NCBI GenBank assembly: GCA_947177695.1
Contig: CAMWVO010000154.1
Coordinates: 1-5,554, forward strand
Length of the DNA stretch: 5,554 nt
From: an uncultured Clostridia bacterium
GTDB taxonomy: Bacteria > Bacillota > Clostridia > Oscillospirales > Ruminococcaceae
Direction of reading: 5' to 3'
Made by a program: the position numbers and the translations under genes. The notes under the pieces were generated by a model that searched no databases, had not been told where the DNA came from, and worked only from the letters and a program-made list of their open reading frames with translations. Below, piece by piece: positions 1 through 5,554 of this stretch; position 1 is the stretch's first letter, and the number at the start of each line of letters is the position of its first letter.

Positions 1-2566
1 GCGCGGGAGTGTCCTCGGCGATCTGCTTGTAGTTCTCGTCTTTTCCCGCCTGTTCAAGATTTTTCGCCATCTCGGAAAGTCCCGCCGCACCTATGGCAAG
101 AGCGGAGCTTTTCAGTCCGTGAACTTCGGTGGTATAGTTTTTGTAGTCCCTGCTGTGGGCGTAGGTCTCTATACGCAGGATGCTTTCCTCGGCGGTCTCC
201 ATAAAGGTTTTCAGTATCGCCAGGTAAGCGTCAACGTTTCCTCCGCACAGGCTCAGACCCGCTTTCACGTCCACATTGGGGATAACGATATCGTCATCTT
301 CTGCTTCTGCCGAAGCGGAGCCTCTTACGCCGAAAATGTCGGAAGCGTCGCCGCTGACGGCATTTGTTCCTGTTTCAGCGTAGCTTATCATCTGTTCGGG
401 AAGCCATGTTTCAAGTATCTTTTCAAGCAGAGGAAGCTGTATCGGCTTGGAGATAAAGTCGTTGAAACCCGACTCCATAAACATTTCCCGCGCTCCGCTG
501 ACGGCGTTTGCGGTAAGGGCGATTATGGGAAGCTCCTTGCTGTAAGCGTCATTTTGCGAACGTATCATTTTTGTGGTATCCACGCCGTCCAGCTCGGGCA
601 TCATGTGATCCATGAACACCAGATCGTAGTACGCGGAATTTATCATCTCAATGGCTTTTCTGCCGCTGTCGGCAAGCTCAGCCTTAATGCCGTAGGCGGT
701 CAGCAGCCGTGCGGTAACGTTAAGGTTGACCTTGTTGTCGTCCACCACAAGGACGTGGGCTTCGGGAGCGTAAAGAGTGCGGGTCTTTTCCTCGGAAACG
801 GGAGCGTGTACGCCTCCTGCCGCAGATTTGGGAATAGGCGACGGGTCGGATATTTTCTGCACCAGAACAACTGTAAACACCGAGCCTTTGCCGTACTCGC
901 TCTCCACGGTAATGCTTCCGTTCATTTTTTCCGCAAGGTTTTTTGAAATGGGAAGTCCCAGACCCGAACCCTCGATTTTTCTGTTTTTCCGTGTATCCAC
1001 CTGCTGGAAGTTGTCAAACAGCTTGGAGATATCCTCTTTTTTGATGCCCAGTCCCGAGTCGGAGATCCTGAACATCAGCGAAACGTCGTCTCCCACGCGG
1101 CTCAGCTCCTTTACGGAAAGAGCGATAAAGCCCTCGTCGGTGAACTTTACGGCGTTGCCCAGCAGATTGATAAGTATTTGCTTCAGCCGCACCTCGTCGC
1201 CGTACATTTTGCGGGGTATCCGTCTGTCCACGTCAATTTTGAAATCCAGATTTTTCTTTTTGTCAAGCTGGACGTATATAATGCTTATAACATCGTTGAG
1301 CATATTTGCCGTGTCGTATACCGACGGCACAAGCTCCAGTTTTCCCGCCTCGATCTTGGAGATGTCAAGGATATCGTTGATGATGGAAATAAGGTTCTTT
1401 GCCGCTGTCTTGATATCGGCGGCGTAGCAGTAATTCTTTTCTTTAAGACAAAGCTCCGCAAAGCCTGTGATGGCGTTCATGGGAGTACGTATCTCGTGGG
1501 ACATATTCGCCAGAAAATCGCTTTTGGCATTGTTTGCCATGTCAGCCCTGCGGCTTATGTCGATAAGGTTGTCCACGTATTTTTTCGTATCGGTAACGTC
1601 TATGACAAGCACCGAATAGCCGTCCTCGCCGCCCTCGCTGTTGGTGAGGGAGGTTATGTGCTTTTCGTAGTATTTTCCGTTCAGTTCAAATTCCGAGTTC
1701 CCGTCGCTGTCGGAAGCCGAGATAAGGTTCAGGGCGAACTCGGCGGTCTTTCTCCTGTCGTCGCCCGAAAGTGCGGAAAAAATACGTCTTGCCGCGGGAT
1801 TTGAGTCAACTATATTCATTTTGTTGTCGGTGACGATAAGAGCGTCGTCCATTGTTTCGATAACGTTGTCGCGGGCGGTCTTTACCATATCGTATCTGCC
1901 TCCGTGATATACCGTCGCCGTGACCGTCACGCAGCATATGCACATTGCAAGGGAGGCGGGGTTGAAGTCCCCGAAAACGCGGAAATAGTACAGCGTCATT
2001 GCCGCTGTCGGCAGAAGCACGGTAAGAAAGGAAAATCTTACCTTTGCCGAACCGCTGATTGAATTTTCGCGCCGCCGTTTGACGAAAGCCGCCGCCGTAA
2101 TTATTATAGTTTTTGCCGCCATCGAAGTCAGCAGCGCGTAGAAGCCGATATTATACTTAACGTCCGCCGAGTGTACTCCGCCTATGTCCGTAAGCGTTAT
2201 TTCCCTGAAATACAGGTGGAAAACCCTGTCGGTTGCGGAAGCGATTATCCCGAACAGGTCTGCTGTCAGCAGCAGAACGCTTATCGCTTTCGGTATCTTC
2301 AGCCGCCTGTTCTCACAGGCAAACCAGTACAGCAGATACATCGCAAGAGCCGACCCCATAATATCGAAAGGCTTTACCGCCACAGCCGCCTCGGGACTGT
2401 CCGCGAACAGCAGCATCGTATAGGCAAAGCAGTTCAGAAACGCCGAAGCGAGCGCCGCGGTAAGAACCGAATATGCGCCCGCTCTTTTAGTAGTCACAAT
2501 GTAAACAATATATACGAACATCAACGCCACGCAGGTGATCTGTAAAGTCAGCAGAAAGTTCGTCAT
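1..2566 (-). CDS. 7TM hybrid sensor histidine kinase (7TM–PAS–HisKA–HATPase–REC–HPt), 3' end beyond window
   Basis: This is a membrane sensor kinase with a built-in phosphorelay. The reverse complement reads open for 855 codons from the ATG at 2566 to the window edge. Residues 4-222 hold about seven hydrophobic helices (near 4-26, 31-55, 64-84, 91-111, 139-162, 176-198 and 203-222), like the HisKA_7TM sensor region. A PAS-like domain follows at about 228-328. The HisKA helix carries MSHEIRTPMNAI with phospho-acceptor H357. The ATPase domain has N-box N471, G1 box DSGLGI (D503) and G2 box GSGLGL (533-538). A receiver spans about 603-722, with D609/D610, phospho-acceptor D653, T685 and K707. 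An acidic linker leads to an HPt domain with H816 in HGLKS. All catalytic residues are present. The HPt is cut by the edge, so some 20 or more residues are probably missing. The next in-frame Met is residue 16, inside TM1, and no in-frame ATG, GTG or TTG lies between the SD-like site and 2566, so this start is preferred. Its ligand is unknown; a likely partner is the adjacent HD-GYP regulator. Confidence 0.95.
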   Translation of the reverse strand, partial: MTNFLLTLQITCVALMFVYIVYIVTTKRAGAYSVLTAALASAFLNCFAYTMLLFADSPEAAVAVKPFDIMGSALAMYLLYWFACENRRLKIPKAISVLLLTADLFGIIASATDRVFHLYFREITLTDIGGVHSADVKYNIGFYALLTSMAAKTIIITAAAFVKRRRENSISGSAKVRFSFLTVLLPTAAMTLYYFRVFGDFNPASLAMCICCVTVTATVYHGGRYDMVKTARDNVIETMDDALIVTDNKMNIVDSNPAARRIFSALSGDDRRKTAEFALNLISASDSDGNSEFELNGKYYEKHITSLTNSEGGEDGYSVLVIDVTDTKKYVDNLIDISRRADMANNAKSDFLANMSHEIRTPMNAITGFAELCLKEKNYCYAADIKTAAKNLISIINDILDISKIEAGKLELVPSVYDTANMLNDVISIIYVQLDKKKNLDFKIDVDRRIPRKMYGDEVRLKQILINLLGNAVKFTDEGFIALSVKELSRVGDDVSLMFRISDSGLGIKKEDISKLFDNFQQVDTRKNRKIEGSGLGLPISKNLAEKMNGSITVESEYGKGSVFTVVLVQKISDPSPIPKSAAGGVHAPVSEEKTRTLYAPEAHVLVVDDNKVNLNVTARLLTAYGIKAELADSGRKAIEMINSAYYDLVFMDHMMPELDGVDTTKMIRSQNDAYSKELPIIALTANAVSGAREMFMESGFNDFISKPIQLPLLEKILETWLPEQMISYAETGTNAVSGDASDIFGVRGSASAEAEDDDIVIPNVDVKAGLSLCGGNVDAYLAILKTFMETAEESILRIETYAHSRDYKNYTTEVHGLKSSALAIGAAGLSEMAKNLEQAGKDENYKQIAEDTPA

Positions 2567-2572
2567 ATGTAC

Positions 2573-2605
2573 GCAAAACCGCCTCGGCGGCTTGCACGCC
2601 CCCTT
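2573..2605 (-). promoter_or_regulatory. Kinase leader: SD-like AAGGGGG separated from the ATG by a hairpin
   Basis: No Shine-Dalgarno sequence lies at normal distance from the kinase ATG. The best match, AAGGGGG (2599-2605), is 32 bases upstream. Between the two, 2573-2595 can fold into a stem of nine pairs (GCAAGCCGC against GCGGTTTTGC, with one bulged U and one G·U pair) closed by a CGAG loop. If folded, the effective spacing from AAGGGGG to the ATG would be about 9 bases, which is normal. The structure was paired by hand. It could instead be a short terminator or attenuator stem, because TTTT follows the GGCGG arm. Confidence 0.45.
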
Positions 2606-2650
2606 ATCCTGATCACCAATTAAAAGTGCAAATAAAAAACCTGCGTAAAA

Positions 2651-2678
2651 ATCATATAAAAAAGTTAAAACTTTTCAA
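2651..2678 (-). promoter_or_regulatory. Candidate sigma-A-type promoter for the hybrid kinase gene
   Basis: On the minus strand, a -35-like TTGAAA (2673-2678) is followed by a 16-base spacer and a -10-like TATGAT (2651-2656). Transcription would begin near 2644 and give a leader of about 78 bases. Each hexamer differs from consensus by one or two bases. The region is so AT-rich that chance matches are likely. Its position just upstream of the kinase, in a 210-base gap after the HD-GYP gene, supports separate transcription of the kinase. Confidence 0.45.
2660..2675. repeat. Perfect inverted repeat within the kinase promoter spacer
   Basis: The arms AAAAGTT and AACTTTT are perfectly complementary over 7 bases, with a 2-base centre (AA). 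The repeat lies almost entirely between the candidate -10 and -35 boxes and overlaps the edge of the -35. This is where a dimeric regulator could bind and block or reshape the promoter. The low-complexity AT context makes a chance origin plausible. Confidence 0.4.
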
Positions 2679-2702
2679 ATTTTTGCTTGATTTTTTATAC
2701 AC

Positions 2703-2722
2703 TTTTTAATCAGTATTAAAAA
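2703..2722. repeat. Perfect 8-bp AT-rich inverted repeat upstream of the kinase promoter
   Basis: TTTTTAAT (2703-2710) and ATTAAAAA (2715-2722) are perfect inverted arms around the 4-base centre CAGT. The repeat begins about 25 bases upstream of the candidate -35 box of the kinase. It could be an operator, or in RNA a weak AU hairpin. It lacks the GC-rich stem of a strong intrinsic terminator. Confidence 0.4.
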
Positions 2723-2736
2723 TAATTACCGATCTG

Positions 2737-2770
2737 CACGGCGGCACAGCAAACTCCGCAGCCCGCCGCA
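2737..2770 (-). terminator. Weak hairpin after the HD-GYP gene, possible terminator
   Basis: Starting 6 bases after the HD-GYP stop codon, the minus strand can pair TGCGGCGG (2763-2770) with CCGCCGTG (2737-2744). That gives six Watson-Crick and two G·U pairs around an 18-base loop. A T-rich stretch (2718-2725) begins only about 11 bases after the stem, so this is not a classical intrinsic terminator. It may slow or partly end transcription, or only protect the mRNA 3' end. Confidence 0.25.
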
Positions 2771-2776
2771 TTGCTT

Positions 2777-3928
2777 TTAAGCCGTCTGGACTGTGTCCTT
2801 GGTCATAAGGCACTCCTCGATCTTGTCGCTTATGCTTACGAATATGTCCGTCAGTTCGGGATCGAAGAAAACTCCTCTGTCCTTGATTATTATCTCCATA
2901 GCCTTTTCGTGGCTGAAAGCGTCCTTGTAGGAGCGTTTGGACGTCAGAGCGTCGTAAACGTCAGCTATCGAAAGTATCCTTGCGCAGAGCGGGATATCCT
3001 CGCCGCTTATGCCCGTAGGGTAGCCCGTGCCGTTCCATCTTTCGTGGTGGAACATAGCCATATCCCTTGCAATGTGCAGGAACTCGGTGTCCACGCTTTC
3101 GTGTACTTCCATTGTATCGAATATCTTGTCGATGGCGCTTGCGCCCACGCGGGAGTGGTGGTACGAACCCTCCACGGAGCTGAATATGTTTTTGAACGTG
3201 TCTCCGCCTATTCTGGCATGAGTTTTCATATGCTCGAACTCCTCCTTGTCAAGGGAGGATTCCTTGCGCAGCACGCTGTCGTTTATGCCGATCTTTCCGA
3301 TGTCGTGCAGCGGAGCCGCCCTAACAAGGCTTCGCATATACTGAGGAGTAAGTATATCCTTGTATTTTTCATGTTTTGAAAGTTCGTCTAAAAAAACTGA
3401 GAAATATCTTGTGGTATTTTTGATATGACCGCCCGTTGTGCCGTCGCGGGACTCCACAAGCTCCGCAAAGCAGGTGGACATAACGTCCTGAAGCCGTTCT
3501 ATAACGGCGGTTTTCTCGTCCACCATATATTCCAGCTTATGGCGGTATCCGCTCAGTTCTATATGGGTGTCGATGCGGCTGAGCATTATCTCCGTCACAA
3601 ACGGCTTTCTGATGAAATCCACCGCGCCCATTGCAAGGCACTTCAGTTCCATCGAGGAATCTATATCCGAGGTAAGGATTATTACCGGTATCCTTTCCGT
3701 CACAGGATTTTCCTTGAGGCGGGTCAGAACCGTACAGCCGTCCATTTCGGGCATATTTATATCCAGCAGTATCAGGTCGGGCTCGGCTTTCGTGAGAAAT
3801 TTCAGAGCCTGAGCGCCCGATATCGCCAGCGTCAGACGGTATCTGTCTCCGAGAAGCTGTTCGGCATATTTAAGATTTGCCGGAACATCGTCCACGACAA
3901 GAATATGTTTTTTGATCACATCGGACAT
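2777..3928 (-). CDS. Response regulator with REC and HD-GYP domains; predicted cyclic di-GMP phosphodiesterase
   Basis: This 383-residue cytoplasmic protein has the RpfG plan. The N-terminal receiver (about 7-122) has acidic D13/D14, phospho-acceptor D56 in LILLDINMPEMDG, T86 and K108. A helical linker (about 123-150) leads to an HD-GYP domain (about 151-372). Visible metal-site residues are H168 in TGGH, H208-D209 in PLHDIGK, H237 in MKTH, H294-H295 in FHHERWNGTGYP and D323 in IADVYDALTSKRSY; the GYP signature is at 302-304. HD-GYP proteins hydrolyse cyclic di-GMP to pGpG or GMP, so phosphorylation of D56 probably controls that activity. Two oddities are visible. The usual Glu four residues before H168 is Thr164. 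About 31 extra residues lie between H237 and H294 compared with PmGH of Persephonella marina. The gene starts 21 bases after the FapA-like stop, so they are probably cotranscribed. The hybrid kinase downstream is a plausible phosphodonor. Confidence 0.95.
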   Translation of the reverse strand: MSDVIKKHILVVDDVPANLKYAEQLLGDRYRLTLAISGAQALKFLTKAEPDLILLDINMPEMDGCTVLTRLKENPVTERIPVIILTSDIDSSMELKCLAMGAVDFIRKPFVTEIMLSRIDTHIELSGYRHKLEYMVDEKTAVIERLQDVMSTCFAELVESRDGTTGGHIKNTTRYFSVFLDELSKHEKYKDILTPQYMRSLVRAAPLHDIGKIGINDSVLRKESSLDKEEFEHMKTHARIGGDTFKNIFSSVEGSYHHSRVGASAIDKIFDTMEVHESVDTEFLHIARDMAMFHHERWNGTGYPTGISGEDIPLCARILSIADVYDALTSKRSYKDAFSHEKAMEIIIKDRGVFFDPELTDIFVSISDKIEECLMTKDTVQTA

Positions 3929-3940
3929 ACAAGGTCAGTA

Positions 3941-3946
3941 TCCTTT
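3941..3946 (-). promoter_or_regulatory. Ribosome binding site of the HD-GYP gene, in the gap after the FapA-like stop
   Basis: AAAGGA lies on the minus strand 12 bases before the ATG at 3928, a slightly long spacing. It starts only 3 bases after the TAA of the upstream FapA-like gene, so ribosomes ending there would cover it. This fits translational coupling. No better in-frame start is visible. Confidence 0.55.
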
Positions 3947-3949
3947 CGA

Positions 3950-5347
3950 TTACATCGGAACAGCGCAGATAACTCCGTCCTCCGCAAGTTTGATTTTAGT
4001 GCGTATATATTCTGACTCCGCCTTGAAAACGGCGTCGTTTATGATGATCTTGACTCCGGGATACAGATAACCCTTGCAGCTTACCGTAAGGTACTGTCTG
4101 CTTGCAAGATTGATATTGATCTCGTCAACTCTTTTGTTGAGACGGTTTATTTCCACACCAAGCAGTATTTTCTGGCGGCAGGCGTTGCCGAGTATTTTTT
4201 CCTTGTCCTCGGGCAGAGTGCGGAGCTCTTTTTTCTTTTCGTTGAGGAAATTGATTATCAGCGTCAGATCGTCGATGCTCTTCTGATTTTTTCCGATCTC
4301 ATTCATCAGTGAGTCTCTTTCCTCGGCAAGAAGAGCGTTGTCGCCTATAGTCAGCATGGTGGGGGTATAGTTTTTCGTGCCTATGTTGGAAAGCTCCACG
4401 CTGCTGAGGCTGGTGTACTTTCCGCCCATAAGACCGCCCGTGTTGCCTTTTACGCACAGCTCGCCGCAGTAAACGTCGCATATAACGAAGTTTGAGGAGG
4501 TGAGAGTGCCGTCGCACTTGATATCGGAGCGTTCGCAGAAGTTGATGGTGACCGAGCCGTGAGCGACCACCTTGGAGTTGATGCAGCCTTTTTTGATAAT
4601 GATGTCGCCGTCGGCTTCAAGCTGCGCTCCGTTGACGTTTCCCGCCACGATGATGTTTGCGTTGGAGGATATCTTAAAGCCCTCCATTACCTCGCCCTTT
4701 ACGACCACGTCGCCCACGAAGCTGATGTTTCCCACGGAAGCGTCCACATCTCCGGCGATAGTGACAACATTGTCGATAGCAAAAGCGTTGTTTTTGAAAT
4801 TTATATTTCCGTCGATAAGAGCGACTATCTGAGTGCCGTCCTCGGTAAGCTCGGTATTTGTGCCGATAGAGTAGGCAGCCTTTTTGCCGACTACCTGCCT
4901 GAGAGTTTTTCCTCGTACGTCCATACCCGGCTCGCCCTCGGTGGGCAGGGTGATATCGGCAATAACGTCGCCCTTGTGGACAGTGCGCACAAGACCGAGG
5001 TTTTTATAGTCAACAAAGCCGTGCTCGTCCTCAACGGGAGCGATCTCGACCTTTTTTTCGTAGCGGTAGGTTATTGTACCGTCAACGCCGTTTACGGGAG
5101 GGGTCCAGACGGCGATAAGGGTACGGTCGCCGTACAGCTTTTTATCGGCGATCTTGCTTACTGCGTCTGCCTTTATACCGTATGTAACGCCGGCTTCCGC
5201 AAGCTTGCGCATGATAGCGTCGGCAGTAATTTCGGCGCCGCCGTTAACGGGAGGCTCAACTGTGATATAAGCCTCCGAGCCGTTGGATACTACTGTAACG
5301 GAAACCTGGCTGTCAACGGGGAGTTTCAGGATATTATTATCAGGCAT
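3950..5347 (-). CDS. DUF342/FapA-family protein (right-handed β-helix with coiled coil)
   Basis: This 465-residue protein has no signal peptide or membrane segment and is probably cytoplasmic. The N-terminal region (about 1-174) has two family landmarks: EPPVNGG (31-37), followed by a GVTYGI segment, and TPPVNGVDGTITY (82-94). Residues about 175-337 are short repeating β-strand units with regular Gly and hydrophobic positions (GNINF, GDVVVKG, GNVNGAQLEADGDIIIKKG, GGLMGGKY), as expected for a β-helix. A charged coiled coil (about 338-418) and a closing β-segment with GYLYPGVKI (426-434) complete the family plan. In Vibrio vulnificus, FapA affects the polar flagellum and binds EIIA-Glc; the role in Clostridia is poorly defined. 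The Met at 5347 is chosen because GGAGGG lies 7 bases upstream. An ATG 30 bases earlier (5377) would add MLYKETEGDT but lacks a ribosome site. It is first in a probable operon with the HD-GYP gene. I leave the symbol blank because only the family is certain. Confidence 0.9.
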   Translation of the reverse strand: MPDNNILKLPVDSQVSVTVVSNGSEAYITVEPPVNGGAEITADAIMRKLAEAGVTYGIKADAVSKIADKKLYGDRTLIAVWTPPVNGVDGTITYRYEKKVEIAPVEDEHGFVDYKNLGLVRTVHKGDVIADITLPTEGEPGMDVRGKTLRQVVGKKAAYSIGTNTELTEDGTQIVALIDGNINFKNNAFAIDNVVTIAGDVDASVGNISFVGDVVVKGEVMEGFKISSNANIIVAGNVNGAQLEADGDIIIKKGCINSKVVAHGSVTINFCERSDIKCDGTLTSSNFVICDVYCGELCVKGNTGGLMGGKYTSLSSVELSNIGTKNYTPTMLTIGDNALLAEERDSLMNEIGKNQKSIDDLTLIINFLNEKKKELRTLPEDKEKILGNACRQKILLGVEINRLNKRVDEININLASRQYLTVSCKGYLYPGVKIIINDAVFKAESEYIRTKIKLAEDGVICAVPM

Positions 5348-5354
5348 AGTATCG

Positions 5355-5360
5355 CCCTCC
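5355..5360 (-). promoter_or_regulatory. Strong ribosome binding site that sets the FapA-like start
   Basis: GGAGGG on the minus strand is 7 bases before the ATG at 5345-5347. It lies downstream of the alternative ATG at 5377, which has only AT-rich sequence before it. The second Met is therefore the better start. Confidence 0.8.
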
Positions 5361-5409
5361 GTTTCTTTATAAAGCATACTTAAAGATTATGGCATATTTA
5401 CACAATTAC

Positions 5410-5438
5410 ATTATACATCATTTTCTCAAAAATTACAA
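5410..5438 (-). promoter_or_regulatory. Candidate sigma-A promoter for the FapA-like/HD-GYP operon
   Basis: The minus strand has TTGTAA (5433-5438), a 17-base spacer and a perfect TATAAT (5410-5415). Transcription would begin near 5403 and leave a leader of about 55 bases before the ATG at 5347. The perfect -10 box and ideal spacing make this the best promoter in the window. I see no sigma-D (flagellar) consensus and no cyclic di-GMP riboswitch fold in the short leader. Confidence 0.65.
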
Positions 5439-5554
5439 TAGCTGATAAGGACTAATTTCAAATTTAATGCATTTTTAACAAATAGTCTGTCTTTTCCACA
5501 AATTTTGGAAGGGAATTTATGGTAAAAATATACAAATATGCGGTGATATAGGAT
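5439..5554. other. AT-rich non-coding DNA upstream of the operon
   Basis: No supported gene is visible on either strand. Frames are closed by frequent stops. The only notable items are a 10-codon plus-strand frame at 5519-5551 with a GGAAGGG before it, and a weak plus-strand promoter-like pair (TTGGAA at 5505-5510, TATACA at 5529-5534, 18-base spacer). Both could belong to a divergent gene beyond the edge, but that cannot be decided here. Confidence 0.5.

Noticed and set aside
119..1804. Three long plus-strand open frames (119-946, 777-1427, 1178-1804)
   Set aside because: They lie antisense to the hybrid kinase, whose minus-strand frame is continuous with clear catalytic motifs. The plus-strand translations show no recognisable domain and overlap one another.
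2171..2545. Plus-strand open frames opposite the kinase transmembrane region
   Set aside because: The encoded peptides are low-complexity shadows (Arg/Gln/His-rich) of the membrane segments; no ribosome site or family was recognised.
2771..4015. Plus-strand open frames opposite the HD-GYP gene
   Set aside because: These are shadows of a confidently identified REC–HD-GYP gene, with no domain content of their own.
4299..4517. Short minus-strand open frame inside the FapA-like gene
   Set aside because: It is an alternative frame within a real gene, very Arg/His-rich, and shows no start signal.
5348..5377. Upstream ATG at 5377 as start of the FapA-like gene
   Set aside because: It has no ribosome site, and the added ten residues overlap the strong GGAGGG that serves the ATG at 5347.
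4559..5383. Long plus-strand open frame of 274 codons opposite the FapA-like gene
   Set aside because: The minus-strand product has full DUF342 features; the plus-strand peptide is a codon-bias shadow.
5348..5403. Cyclic di-GMP (GEMM) riboswitch in the operon leader
   Set aside because: The leader after the candidate promoter is only about 55 bases and AT-rich, with no GEMM-type conserved core or paired helices.
5519..5551. Plus-strand 10-codon frame (MVKIYKYAVI) preceded by GGAAGGG
   Set aside because: It could be a leader peptide or the start of a divergent locus, but it is too short and too close to the edge to support as a gene.

Overview
The window holds three protein genes, all on the minus strand. 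In transcription order (right to left) they are a DUF342/FapA-family β-helix protein (5347 to 3950), a REC–HD-GYP response regulator predicted to degrade cyclic di-GMP (3928 to 2777), and a large membrane hybrid histidine kinase (from 2566, running off the left edge). The kinase reading frame is open to the edge. It was read directly from the reverse complement: 855 codons without a stop.

The organism looks like a low-to-mid GC Firmicute of the class Clostridia. Coding DNA is moderately GC-rich, intergenic DNA is very AT-rich, one gene has a strong GGAGGG ribosome site, and the 7TM hybrid kinase and DUF342 proteins resemble those of gut Clostridia. A Ruminococcus-like (Oscillospiraceae) source is my best guess, made from family resemblance only.

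Layout: 5348-5554 is AT-rich leader and upstream DNA with a good sigma-A-type promoter (TTGTAA, 17 bp, TATAAT) for the FapA-like gene. That gene and the HD-GYP gene are 21 bases apart and very probably form one operon. A 210-base gap (2567-2776) follows. It holds a weak hairpin after the HD-GYP gene, two perfect AT-rich inverted repeats, a candidate promoter (TTGAAA, 16 bp, TATGAT), and an unusual kinase leader in which a hairpin sits between a Shine-Dalgarno-like sequence and the ATG.

How they may work together: the kinase has all parts of a four-step phosphorelay (7TM sensor, PAS, HisKA, ATPase, receiver, HPt). The neighbouring regulator has an intact receiver joined to an HD-GYP domain. 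This matches the domain plan of the RpfC/RpfG pair of Xanthomonas, so the simplest model is a membrane signal passed via the HPt to the HD-GYP protein to alter cyclic di-GMP. The cytoplasmic FapA-like protein may be an effector, scaffold or localisation factor of the same circuit; that link is inferred from operon context only. The most notable sequence details are the HD-GYP domain's apparent lack of the third-metal glutamate, a roughly 31-residue insertion between its metal ligands, and the hairpin-spaced ribosome site of the kinase. I found no mobile elements, tRNA, rRNA or CRISPR.
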